The notes beneath the pieces are model-generated. The model was not told the origin of the DNA. It did no database searches and saw only the letters and a list, made by a program, of their open reading frames with translations. This document shows, piece by piece, positions 1-10,454 of a stretch of DNA of 64,000 bases. The DNA lies in NCBI RefSeq assembly GCF_028640845.1, contig NC_080546.1:14977520-15041519 (forward strand), read 5' to 3'. The position numbers and the translations under genes are program-made. Source of the DNA: Ahaetulla prasina (taxonomy: Eukaryota > Chordata > Lepidosauria > Squamata > Colubridae). Numbering within the stretch: the first letter of the stretch is position 1; the number at the start of each line of letters is the position of its first letter.

Positions 1-94
1 AGCCCCTAGGACTTTGTCAGACATAACACCGCACAAGCGGCATGTGAGTGTGCAAAGTTTCATTTACATATGCAGAAATTAGATTATGTGCATG

Positions 95-168
95 AAAATA
101 TCCCCTGCGGCCCACTCATACCGCTGCTGGTGCTGGTCCATGGAACCAAAAAAATTGGGGAACCACTG
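95..168 (-). mobile_element. hAT-like MITE end (fragment)
   Basis: On the minus strand this begins CAGTGGTTCCCCAA and runs into T-rich sequence and a 'ggtccatgg' stretch, which is how a widespread group of hAT (Charlie-like) non-autonomous transposons begins. Only one end is recognisable, so it is called a fragment. Class is assigned from the terminus alone. Confidence 0.35.
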
Positions 169-381
169 TCCTACATGGATTAGGCCAATAGTAATTAATA
201 AGGAGCTAAGAGCTGCATTTAACCTTCTTGTGAGGATTAAGGAAAGGCTGGACAATTCACAGGGTCCCTAGCCTCCAGAGCTCTGGTGAGATTTTGGGAA
301 CTCACTGCTAATTCAAAGAACTGGCCTTTTCCAAGATGGCGCACTGTTGGTAGGTTGGATTACAACAACCTTTATTCTGGA

Positions 382-625
382 TTAGGGGTGTCAAACTTGA
401 TTTCATTGAGGGCCACATCAGGGTTGTGTTTGACCTCAGGGGGCCAGGGTGGGTTTGGCTGGGGTGGGCATGGCCAGCTAACCTCATTTGTGTCGGGGGT
501 GCCTGTGAGGCCCGAGTACTCTGCCTGTGAAAATGGAGTTCAGGAGAGCTGCCTGCAGCTGGTCCTTTGCTGTATTCACCCCACGGGCCGAATCCGGGAC
601 CCATGCCTTGAGTCTGACACCCCTG
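382..625. mobile_element. hAT-type MITE with 8-bp target duplication
   Basis: The termini are (ca)ggggtgtcaaact and gacacccctg, inverted relative to each other. Flanking 8-mers ATTCTGGA and AATCTGGA match at 7 of 8 positions, as expected for the 8-bp target duplication of hAT elements. It shares termini with the copy at 12009-12329. There is no transposase frame, so it is non-autonomous. Confidence 0.6.
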
Positions 626-1295
626 AATCTGGATCATCATAGCTAGTTTTATAGAAGAGCAGGCAGAGATGGAAGGTCAGAGTCAAACACACCATCAGTT
701 TAGAATTCCTGTGTTGCCACAAGTGATCCAAGGCCATCCCCCTTTTCAATTCTATTGACCCTTATCTAGCGCCAATTTATTGCTGTTAATTGACCAGATT
801 CTCATGTATGGGTTTGAAAAAAATCTTCTATGCTGCAACTTTACAAAGTTGATTCTTTGCGCCTGACAGATTTGAGAATAAGGTATTTCCTCTTTTGAGT
901 TCTCCTCTTCTTTATTTTCTCAGCTATATACGCTAGGACTGATCTGGGACCTATAAGCACCATCACAGTTTAAGCTTATCCTCTTCTGAAACCTACTGCT
1001 ACTGATACATTGCAGAGAAATACCAAATATTTACTAGTCAGCCACAAAGAAATGAGCCTGCCACAGTGATGGATAAATCAGTCCATATTGGTTTCACTTC
1101 GTTTCCGTTTCCTCTAACATTAATTTCAGATTTTTTCTCCTTCCACTGGTGAATTTTATGTTTTTGAACAGTGTGCGTGGAAACAGTTACGCTTTTTCAA
1201 GGACATGCCTTCTAAGACATCTCATGTTTTTCCTAGTGCATATATAGGTAATTTCCCTTTCATACAGTTTACGGTGTATATGCATTTCCCTATTT
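626..1295. other. Intergenic, nothing recognised
   Basis: AT-rich sequence without a convincing coding frame or a repeat I recognise on either strand. Confidence 0.5.
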
Positions 1296-1692
1296 AGGTA
1301 GTCCTCGACTTACGACCACAATTGAGCCCAAAATTTCTGTTGCTAAGTGAGATATTTGTTAAGTGAATTTTGCCTTATTTTACCACCTTTCTTGCACAGC
1401 TGTTAAGTGAATCACTGCAGTTGTTATGTTAGTAACCCGGTTGTTAAGTGAATCTGGCTTCCTTATGGACTTTGCTTGTCAGAAGGTCGCAAAAGGCGAT
1501 CACATGACCCCGGGCCACTGCAACCGTCATAAATATGAGTCAATTGCCAATGTGTCTGAATTTTGATCATGTGACCATGGGGATGCTGCAACAGTTGTAA
1601 GGGTAAGAAAATTGGTCATAAAGTCACTTTTTTCAGTGCTGTTATAACTTCGAATGATCATTAAATGACCATTCTTGTATGTCAAGAACAAT
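1296..1692 (+). mobile_element. Tigger-like (TcMar) MITE
   Basis: It starts with aggtagtcctcgacttac. The interior carries the repeated phrase 'gttaagtgaatctggctt' and a 'gatcacatgaccccggg' segment, both shared with copies at 8680, 10455, 41235 and 48118. The 3' end is diverged. The TA-flanked copy at 48118 and the terminal sequence point to the TcMar/Tigger superfamily. There is no transposase frame. Confidence 0.6.
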
Positions 1693-1971
1693 CTCTATAG
1701 GTGTATATTTATCAAGTTGAAAGCTGCTTTGCAAAAATTCTGCCAGGTATGCATGTGGATGTGATTTTAATAATCCATAAACTGAAAAAAATGCAAATAG
1801 CTCATTTACGGTAAGTAAAGTTGTGACGTTAGCTAATTCCTAAAGCGATAGATTAGTGTGCCAATGCACTCTTGCACACTTCTGTAAGTTGTAATAAAAC
1901 ACAGAATTCTGCCCTTTCGTTGTACCATCTCTCTACCCTTACCTGCAAAATAAGAAATGACTATGCTGAAG

Positions 1972-2337
1972 TTATGATGGAATTCAAATTTTTTTACTAC
2001 CGGTTCTGTGGGCGTGGCTTGGTGGGCGTGGTGTGGGTTGGTGGGCGTAGCAGGGGAATGATACTGCAAAATCTCCATTCCCACCCCCACTCCAGAGGAA
2101 GGATACTGCAATATCCCCATTCCCTCCCCACTCCTGGGGGGAGGATATTGCAAAATCTCCATTACCACCCAACTCCAGAGGAAGGATACTGCAAAATCCC
2201 CATTCCCTCCCCACTCCTGGGGAAGGATATTGCAAAATCTCCATTCCCACCCCACTCTGGGGCGGTTCTCCAAACTGCTCAAAATTTCCGCTACTGGTTC
2301 TCCAGAACCTGTCAGAACCTGCTGAATAGCACCCCTG
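1972..2337. mobile_element. hAT-type MITE with internal tandem repeats
   Basis: A perfect 8-bp duplication TGCTGAAG (1964-1971 and 2338-2345) brackets the element. The right end is tagcacccctg; the left end is worn. The interior holds about four imperfect copies of a unit near 55-60 bp containing 'ggatactgcaaaatc' and 'ccccactcc'. A relative lies at 45093-45361. The open frames here on both strands only read the repeats. Confidence 0.7.
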
Positions 2338-2687
2338 TGCTGAAGGTAAGTTGCCAATAAAAACCCAAACTAATCCAACAGGCTGAGTTGACACAATATT
2401 TTAAGCCATCCTGTAACAACAACAACAACAATAATAACCAAGCTTAGCATGTTGCGTGAGTTAAGCCACTAGATTTAATTAAACTAGGCCTTGTTAAACA
2501 AGCGAATTAAGCACATTCATGCAGTTGGCTGCAACCCGTCATCTAGTCGTCTTGATATTCTAAACTCTTCCAGTTTAGTAAATGTTTATTGTGTAAACTA
2601 ACACAAATTCATATAGGTCACAATAAACAAACATTGAGGTTCCAGATTAGTGAGCACAGGTTGGAATCCTGAGGGGATGTTATATAC

Positions 2688-2799
2688 CAGGGGTCTCCAA
2701 CATTGGCAATTTTAAGCCTGGAGGACTTCAACTCCCAGAATTCCCAATTCTGCGAGTTGAAGTTCACAAGCCTTAAAGTTGCCAAGGTTGAGAAAGACC
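2688..2799. mobile_element. Hairpin MITE (near-palindrome)
   Basis: The left arm starts caggggtctccaac and contains 'ttcaactcccagaattcc'. The right arm returns as its complement and ends around 'gccaaggttgag'. The family recurs at 9851, 17412, 18215, 29087, 29575, 37691, 42277 and 50656. The hAT-like ends and the 8-bp duplications of other copies suggest an hAT derivative. Confidence 0.6.
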
Positions 2800-2814
2800 G
2801 TTTTAGATGCTCTC

Positions 2815-3720
2815 GCAAAATAGCTGGAAAAGTTGCTCATTTGCAAAATGGCTGCCCTAATCATTGTGGCCAATCCAAGACATTCTTTCACCCAAAGGAA
2901 ATGTCCTAAAAATGTTACTTTCCTGTCATCCTTCCTGCTCCTTAAGGGAAACCATGGCTGCATCTTTGGAATTTAAACCTGACAAATGTAACTTTAACAA
3001 TAGGAGGTTAACCGTTGGCAACCTGTCCAACGAGCGATGAGTTTAAAAAGAAAGTTTTTAAGCAAAACACATAATAATCTGACTGGGAGCAAAAGTGTCA
3101 TACATTTGATGGCTATTGTTTCTTCGTTCGCATTGTGAACTGCAAACAATAGGTTTTGTATTCCTTTTAACATCCTTGTCATGGATAAGGAATTTCTTGG
3201 AGATAATCAACTAATTCTTTGGGTGGGATTCATCACTCTGAATTGATGGACTGTATCTTCTTCAAAATATCAATGTCTGGCAATAAGACCAAATTCAGTG
3301 TGCACTGCTGGGTGATATTAGATGGTATTTTACGGTATTTTTAAAAGCATTAAATTTAAAGACAAAATGCAATGATTTCGGTGCCACCTGCCATTGTGAT
3401 GAGAAGCCTAGGATAACTTTTATTTTTATTTTTAATAGATATATATTTTATTCAAGACAAAGTTAAAATACAAAATACAAAACTCAAAAAAAGCAAAAGA
3501 AAAGAAAGAAAGAAAAGAAAAAAGCACAAAGCAATCAATACATTTTAAAATGATGCATCAAAAAAGAAAGAAAATCAACGCATTCTAAACCTATTATCCC
3601 CTCTAGTTGAATACTAACATATAGAAGACAGTTCAACAAATTGCAGGTAGATTTAGTAGTTTAGAAAATTTGGAAGGACCTATTTCGCAACAGGTGGGAA
3701 CTAATTTTATTTTTAATTTT
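2815..3720. other. Intergenic, A-rich, no gene seen
   Basis: No supported coding frame. The part after about 3420 is A/T-rich low-complexity sequence with short AAAG runs, perhaps an old LINE or SINE tail. Confidence 0.4.
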
Positions 3721-3721
3721 T

Positions 3722-4520
3722 TAATTTATTTTATTTATTTGTCAATCATATATAAGATACAGGTAAAAGTATAAACATAATTTGGATACATGAAAAGAGT
3801 AAGTAAAAAGGAATATTAGGACAGGGACGGTAGGCACGCGGGTGCACTTATGCACGTCCCTTACAGACCTCTTAGGAATGGGGAGGTCAACAGTAGACAG
3901 TTTAAGCTTGAAGTTTTGGGGGTTTGGGGAAGAAACTACAGAGTCAAGTAGTACATCCCAGTTATTGACCACTCTGTTGCTGAGGTCATATTTTCCGCAA
4001 TCAAGTTTGGAGCGGTTTACCTTGAGTTTGTATCTATTATTTGCTTGTGTATTGTTGTGGTTGAAGCTGAAGTAGTCATTGACAGGTAGGACATTGTGGT
4101 AGATAATTTTTTTTAATTTGCATTTATATCCCGCCCTTCTCCGAAGACTCAGGGCGGCTTACACTATGTCAAGCAATAGTCTTCATCCATTTGTATATTA
4201 TATACAAAGTCAACTTATTGCCCCCAACAATCTGGGTCCTCATTTTACCTACCTTATAAAGGATGGAAGGCTGAGTCAACCTTGGGCCTGGTGGGGCTTG
4301 AACCTGCAGTAATTGCAAGCAGCTGCTGTTAATAACAGACTGTCTTACCAGTCTGAGCCAGAGAGGCCCTTTTAATTTTATGTACTATGCTTAGGTCAGA
4401 TTGAAGTTTTTTGCAAATGTTGTAGCCCAGGATGGTTTCTCTATGATAAAAAAGGTAATGGATACATCCTAACTCTCCATGAAGCTTCAAATTGTAATCA
4501 GAGTCGATCTACCCATTTAA
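3722..4520 (-). mobile_element. Decayed LINE, reverse-transcriptase C-terminus and tail
   Basis: On the minus strand a frame near 3742-4100 reads like the C-terminal end of a CR1/L2/Rex-type reverse-transcriptase protein: a basic stretch followed by 'LSNRVVNNWDVL', the usual 'R-V-N-x-W-x-x-L' motif, and then a stop. It is interrupted by the SINE at 4107-4373 and resumes after it. The exact clade is uncertain. No intact protein is made. Confidence 0.5.
4107..4373 (-). mobile_element. Full-length tRNA-derived SINE with L2-like tail
   Basis: On the minus strand it begins ggcctctctggctcagac, has a box-A-like part, then a box B ggttcaagccc, a body, and a 3' tail 'ccgccctgagtcttcgg...ggcgggatataaat'. 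This tail resembles the LINE ends at 38585 and 61640. An imperfect taatttt duplication flanks it, and it sits inside the LINE at 3722-4520. It was probably mobilised by an L2-type LINE. Confidence 0.65.
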
Positions 4521-4568
4521 GAGGAACCAGATTTTGCTAGATTTTGCAGGAAAAAATATTCTTTATAT

Positions 4569-4788
4569 CAGCCGTAGATTTCAGCCACTTCTGTCCAGTT
4601 CGGGCAAACCGGCAGTGCTGACTGCGGTAGGCCTCGCCCACCCGCCTGGAAGTAATGCCGTCTTATTTAGACATATTTGGAGGCCGTGCACATGTGTGGA
4701 AGGTGCACGCGGGCAAAGAGCATGTGCAGAAGGTGGCACGCGCGCACTTACATTTGCGAACTGGTAAGGTAAGTGAATCCCACCTCTG
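4569..4788. mobile_element. hAT-type MITE, perfect 8-bp target duplication
   Basis: CTTTATAT occurs at 4561-4568 and again at 4789-4796. Between these lies an element beginning cagccgtagatttc and ending gaatcccacctctg. These are worn versions of the CAGGGGTGGGATTC type of terminus seen in the copies at 5378, 45867 and elsewhere. Confidence 0.7.
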
Positions 4789-5377
4789 CTTTATATGCTT
4801 GAATGTTCCAGAATACAAAATTCCCTGAAAAATCTACCAAAATGTGTAGATGGTAGAACAATAGGCAGGATATACCTGCAAAAATTGACCTTCAGTGTAC
4901 AAAAATGGTATTTCTCCATTAAATCCCCTTCCTTGCAATCAACATGATATGCACCAGTAAGAACAGTACCACGCGGGCCCCTATTCTATGTGCAAATCAG
5001 CAGAGCATGTAAATGGGGCATATTGATGAGCTGGGCACAACAGCTGTTCTATGTTCATTGGTGGGAGGAGAACCTTTGGAAATTTAAGAACTATCCGGCA
5101 ATACACTGCAACAGGAAGCAGTGGGAAACTTGGGGATTTGACCTATTATTGGAAAGCATTTTATAGAATCAATAACAGCAGAGGAGAAAATAGCAGAATG
5201 TGATTAACATACAGACCTAAATTTGGAGGAAATTAAGTGTGCAGACTGAATTGCAAAGACTTTGATTTGATGAGAAGGAGGAGGAAGCTGATGATTTACA
5301 GGAGGAAAAATACACACCCTTCAATCATAGCCTCTTAGTGATGCTTTTATTATTGGTCCACCCAAACCAATTACCGG

Positions 5378-5966
5378 CAGGGGTGGGATTCTGCCGGTTC
5401 GGACCAGTTTGGTATACCAGATGCTAATTTTACACCTGGTTTGCTGAACCAGTAGTTGCAAAGACTGGCTAGCCTTGCCCCACCCACCCAGCCCCTACCT
5501 CTCAGGAGTCGTTCTGGATGCAGCTCGTTCTGGATGCGAGGTAAGTGCTGGGCCAGCGCAGAGGCTCTGTGACAGTAAAAAATGGGCCTCCTAGAAGTTC
5601 AAGAAGTCCAGAAACAGTCCTGTTTCCAGCCTCCGGTGGGCCTCCAGAGCCTAGGGGAGACCGTTTTCACCCTCCCAGAGGCTTAAGGAAAGCCTCTGGA
5701 GTGCTGGGGAGGGTGAAAAATAGGCCTACCTGAAGTACCAGAAGACCAAAAATGGGCCCATTTCTGGCCTCTGGAGGGCTTCCAGAGCCTGGGGGAGGCT
5801 GTTTTTGTCCTCCTGAGGTTATACAAAAGCCTCCAGATCCTGAGGAGGGCGAAAACGCCCCTCCCCACCATGGTGCAGGAGGCCAAGTAGGCCATGCCCC
5901 CGTGGCCACGCCCACCCAGCATCCAGGAAGAGAACCTGTTGCTAAAATTTTTCACTCCCACCCCTG
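5378..5966. mobile_element. hAT-type MITE, 589 bp
   Basis: Termini caggggtgggattc and cactcccacccctg are inverted repeats. Flanking 8-mers ATTACCGG (5370-5377) and ATTACCGT (5967-5974) match at 7 of 8. The interior is GC-rich with repeated 'ccagagcctgggggag' phrases. The open frames found here are products of this repeat, not genes. Confidence 0.75.
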
Positions 5967-5974
5967 ATTACCGT

Positions 5975-6235
5975 TATATATTTTCTGGGGAGGGGATTTG
6001 TTATTTATTGTAGTCATTCAAAGATAGCTCCAGGTTCATTTGAGTAAAAAATGTCATAGAAATTTTCTATGTAAAGCCATATCAGACTTGAATAAATTAA
6101 TTCAATTGTTATTTAGCTTTGTGTGACAAGTTATATCTTCCCTCTTGTTCTGTCCATATTTATTGCTTTTCAAGAACATTCATGCGTTTGTTGAATGTTT
6201 CAATATTTCTACATATATTGTAGAATATACAATAT
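5975..6235. other. Intergenic, nothing recognised
   Basis: AT-rich sequence, no supported gene. Confidence 0.4.
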
Positions 6236-6380
6236 TCAATATTTATTTATTTATCAGATTTATTTGCTGCCCATCTCAATTTCAGAACCACTCTTTTTTA
6301 ATTGTAGATTTTATAGTATGCCACTCTGAGTCACTTCACGAGACATGGGTGGCCATATAAATCTGATAAACCAATAAATA
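6236..6380. repeat. Facing pair of L2-like 3' tails
   Basis: The minus strand reads 'gatgggcagcaaataaatc' followed by a TTTA-type tail. The plus strand about 90 bp further reads 'catgggtggccatataaat' followed by an AATAAATA tail. These are typical squamate L2/SINE tail phrases in opposite orientation, giving a loose inverted repeat. Confidence 0.4.
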
Positions 6381-6885
6381 CATAAAGTCAAAATGCATGA
6401 AGGTGTCAACATTCATAAAACTGTGCCAAGTGCACCCTGGAAATTTCACATGAGAAGAACAAAATGTCTTCAGATTTAGCCAATTTATGGGACTTTAACT
6501 ATTATTTTTTTTGTACGTCCAAGTGCTCTCACAAAAAGAAGGAAAGATAACTTAATCTGGGAGACAGTATGAATACCATCTCATCACCCTATCTTTGAAC
6601 CTTGAAATAAATAAATACAATTTATTCCATTCCCTAGTAAGAGCCCATCCATGTCTATTCTGAAGTTCAGTCCATTATATTCAGTAGGTTTATTCACAGG
6701 TAAATAAACCTAGCTCTCACTGAATCAGAATCCAAAAACTTGAAGGACATGAATCATCTGTGGAGTACTCTAGCCGTTTGCTTTGTTTATCTTACCTGAC
6801 CTCCTTTAAATTTAGGAAGGGGGGGGAGAGAGATGATAGATAATTAAGGTAGGTAGGTAAGTAGATGTAAGTAAGTAAGTAGATG
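6381..6885. other. Intergenic, nothing recognised
   Basis: No supported gene. It ends in a diverged GTAG/GTAA simple repeat directly before the SINE. Confidence 0.4.
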
Positions 6886-7238
6886 GGGATGCAGTGGCTC
6901 AGGGACTAAGACGCTGAGCTTGTCGATCGAAAGGTCGGCAGTTCAGCGGTTCAAATCCCTAGTGCTGCTGTGTAACAAGATGAGCTCCTGTTACTTGTCC
7001 CAGCTTCTGCCAACCTAGCAGTTTGAAAGCACGTAAAAAATGCAAGTAGAAAAAATAGGGACCACCTTTGGTGGGAAGGTAACAGCGTTCCGTGCGCCTT
7101 TGGCGTTGAGTCATGCCAGCCACATGACCACGGAGACGTCTTTGGACAGCGCTGGCTCTTCGGCTTTGAAATGGAGATGAGCACCGCCCCCTAGAGTTGG
7201 GAATGACTAGCACGTATGTGCAAGGGGAACCTTTACCT
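6886..7238 (+). mobile_element. Sauria-type tRNA SINE, essentially full length
   Basis: The tRNA-like head has a box A region 'agtggctcagggactaag' and a box B 'ggttcaaatcc'. The body includes 'cttgtcccagcttctgcc' and 'catgaccacggagacgtc', and the tail ends 'ggggaacctttaccttt', running into a GATA array. Partial copies lie at 11481-11655 (opposite strand) and 18428-18652. Confidence 0.75.
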
Positions 7239-7240
7239 TT

Positions 7241-7243
7241 GGG

Positions 7244-7324
<81 letters not shown>

Positions 7325-7325
7325 G
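7241..7325. repeat. (GATA)n microsatellite
   Basis: About 21 GATA units directly after the SINE tail. GATA (Bkm-type) arrays are abundant in snakes. The SINE end probably seeded the array. Confidence 0.9.
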
Positions 7326-7333
7326 CATAGATA

Positions 7334-7494
7334 CAGGGGTGGGGTTCTATGTGCATAGATACAACCGGTTCGGGCGAACCAGTTGTTATGGCTAATAGCT
7401 GGGCTTCCCCACCTGCCCCAGCATTATCTCGTCTTATACAATCACCGTGTTTTTGATGCAGCGTGTATGTGCAAGGGGAACCTTTACCTTTGAG

Positions 7495-7583
<89 letters not shown>

Positions 7584-7801
7584 GCATAGATACAGGGGTG
7601 GGGTTCTATGTGCATAGATACAACCGGTTCGGGCGAACCAGTTGTTATGGCTAATAGCTGGGCTTCCCCACCTGCCCCAGCATTATCTCGTCTTATACAA
7701 TCACCATGTTTTTGATGCAGCGTGTATGTGCGCAAGGCATGCACGCACATATTTTCGATTCTGGGCGAACCAGTTGTTAAATTATGTGAAGCCCATCTCT
7801 G
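7334..7801. mobile_element. hAT-type MITE containing a 259-bp tandem duplication
   Basis: CATAGATA at 7326-7333 and again at 7802-7809 is a perfect 8-bp duplication made of GATA-array sequence, so the element landed in the array. It starts caggggtggggttc and ends gcccatctctg. A copy of the upstream SINE end, the GATA array and the MITE start has been duplicated inside it (second start at 7593). Confidence 0.7.
7496..7583. repeat. (GATA)n microsatellite, duplicated copy
   Basis: Second GATA array, produced with its SINE-tail flank by the 259-bp tandem duplication. The two arrays differ by about two repeat units. Confidence 0.9.
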
Positions 7802-7869
7802 CATAGATACATAGATAGATAGAGGTCTAGGTAGGTAGACAGAAATCTAGAGAGACAGACAGACAGATA

Positions 7870-8679
7870 GAGATCTAGGTAAACAGACAGGTATTTCTTC
7901 TTCCCTTTTTGTCTCTCCACTAACGAGTCATTTGCTGGAAGAATAAGCTGCTTCTAGAATAAGGGTTTGGATGTCTGTCACCTTCAGTTTAACCAAATGG
8001 CTGCAATTTTATTAACTCCCCTTGAGCATTTGCTGAGTAGTAATCCTGCCCACGCTGAAGGTCAGACAGTGATGGCCCATTACTTAAATGGAGTAGGTCC
8101 TTCACATAAGCAGTCCTTGAAAATAAAGTGATGTTTCTCAGAGTGAGCCGAGAGATCCTTCCGAGCCAGACTGTCGGAATGGGTATCATTTGGCACAACT
8201 CAGAAACAAATTTTAATCCGTAGCATTCTATTCCTATCCATCCCCACCAAAACCAGACTTCCCTTTTTCAAAACTTCCTATTTTTGTCCAGGGACCACAT
8301 ACATTCTGAAGGTTGAGAATATGCTGTGCTATGTTGTAGTTGCCATGATGAATGCTTACTCACTCCCAGATTGAGCAGGATTAGTGTTGTGACTGGTTGA
8401 ACAGGAAAATTAGACAAACATAGAACTCCTAGAGGATGACAAGGGGAAGATGTCCAGATATGTTTGTACTTAGAGACAACCATGGTGGGATCCCAACAAT
8501 GATGGTCTTTCTGATGAGTTAAATTGATTCTCCTATATAGTGTGTTGGACTGAAAGATACCAAACAGTCTATAAGAAAAACAGCACTTAAACAAAACTAT
8601 CATAATAAAATCAGCCATCTTTAAAAACAATAAATGTAAAAAAATACCCTTGTGGAGGGCTATTTCTAGATCCATGGCA
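7870..8679. other. Intergenic, nothing recognised
   Basis: No coding frame with family resemblance on either strand. Confidence 0.45.
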
Positions 8680-9389
8680 AAGTAGTTCTTGACTTATGAC
8701 CACAACTGAACCCCAAATTTCCTTCATGATCTTTTTGGCCATAGTTGCATCACTGTTTGGTTCGGCGGTAGCAGCACCTCAGATAGAAAGTCCATACAGA
8801 GAGTGGTAAGGACAGCCGAGAAGATTATAAGAAGCTCACTTCCTGTTATTCAGGAAATTGCTTATAAGCGCTACGCACTTAAGAGCTCAAAGCATTATTA
8901 GAGACCTCACACACTCACTTTATGGTCTGTTTCCGTTGCTCCCCTCTGTTTCTCTGTCATATAATATATATGGGTATATGCATAATTTTGTATTTATTTA
9001 TTTTGTCATGTTTATGTAATCTATATTGGAGGTGGTGACCCTTTGAGAGCTGTATGCAACGAAATTTCATTTTAATGTATGCCGATTAGTGTAAATTCAA
9101 AGTGACAATAAAGTTATTCTAGTCTACTCTGTTAAGTGAATCATGTCATTCAGTGTCATTCAGGTCATTCAGTGAATCTGGCTTCCCTTATTGACTTTGT
9201 TTGTCGGAAGCCAGCTGGGAAGATTATGAATGGTGATCACATGATCCCAGGACACAGCAACTATTGTGAAAAAATGCTGGTTGTCAAGTGCCCAAATTCT
9301 GATCACGTGACTATGGAGTTGCTGCAGCAGTCATGGATATGAAAACCAGTTGCTTCACTAAACGAATGGTTGTAAGTCTAGGACTACCT
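8680..9389 (+). mobile_element. Tigger-like MITE split by a LINE tail
   Basis: The left part (8680-8756) reads aagtagttcttgacttatg and continues like the family start. The right part (9129-9389) has 'gaatctggcttcc', 'gatcacatgatccc' and the end 'agtctaggactaccta'. The 370 bp between are not part of the family. Confidence 0.6.
8757..9128 (+). mobile_element. 5'-truncated LINE end inserted in the MITE
   Basis: The plus strand reads like the last codons of a LINE reverse-transcriptase protein ('RAQSIIRDLTHSLYGLF'), then an untranslated tail ending 'gacaataaagttattct'. This is typical of L2/Rex1-type LINEs that end in short repeats. The clade is a guess; the insertion inside the MITE is clear. 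Confidence 0.5.
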
Positions 9390-9850
9390 ATATTCCTGAG
9401 GGGACTGGTCTCTTCCAGAGCAATTTCAATGAAATTGCAGTATTCCCAGGCACTTCAATTCAATTATTTTGGAATAAGGAATCATAGCCTGAGCTTTGGC
9501 CTGTTTTCTTACAGGTTCAATGACCACATTCTCTGTCATCTGATATCAAAACTAGTCTTAGGACCTGATTCGAAAACCCAGCTCCAACTAATTTATGTCT
9601 CTTGGATTGGTGGTTCTCTTGTTTTTTTAACAGAACATAACACTATTCCATTTCTGAGTTTTGTCAGAAACCATTGAAAAATGGCTCAATGTGAAAAGAT
9701 AAATCTTATGAAACCCACTCACATTTCATCCCCCACGGTTCTAAAGCCAGTGGCATGGAAACTGCTTTATTATGACACCTGAATTGGAGTCTCTTTTCTT
9801 TTGCAGCAAACAATGGGCTTGTTTTGGCTGATAGCCTAGCCCTGTATTTC
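9390..9850. other. Intergenic, nothing recognised
   Basis: No supported gene or repeat. Confidence 0.4.
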
Positions 9851-9966
9851 TGAATCTTGGTTGCTTTCGGATGGGTGGACTCCATCTCCCAGAATTCCCC
9901 AGCCAGCATTCCAAGGGAATTCTGGAGCTGGAGTCCACCCATCGCAAAGTAGCCAAAGTTGAGAAA
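9851..9966. mobile_element. Hairpin MITE
   Basis: The arms are 'atgggtggactccatctccc' and the complementary 'gctggagtccacccatc', around a centre of gaattcc repeats. It is a diverged member of the hairpin family. Confidence 0.5.
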
Positions 9967-10454
9967 TCTAGCTACGAACCAAATCAAGCAAAATCACATC
10001 TGATTTTTTTTCATCTAGAATATTTATTTTACATTTAAAAGAAATGATATTTATATGTATATTCACAGGAAAACTAGAAGTTCATTCTTGTGTTTCATGA
10101 AACAAAAAAACCGCTCTTCCTAATGATAAGCAACTTTATCCCTCTTTATTTCACCCACAAAAATGGGTTCTTTAAGGCCGCTTGATTTTTGTAGCTGAAA
10201 CTAATCCCAATTACATATTGATGGCATTCATCCAATGTGCATAAACAGGACTGGTAAAACCCTGCTCACTGCATTTGCCAACATATTTCCATTTGGCTAC
10301 TGTTAGCTTCTGCTGGAGTTTTGTTGCGGTTGTTGTTTTGCGTGGGAGCAGGGTTGTGTTAAGTATTTTGTGTAGATTAATCCGTTCGGTTAGGGTATGC
10401 TTCAGTGCAATGCGTTGTGCAAATCTAGAAAATGAATTAATCGAGTAGGTTATC
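9967..10454. other. Intergenic, nothing recognised
   Basis: AT-rich, no supported gene. Confidence 0.4.

Noticed and set aside
7207..7804. Minus-strand frames with repeated YLSI
   Set aside because: Translation of the GATA arrays and of the duplicated MITE.
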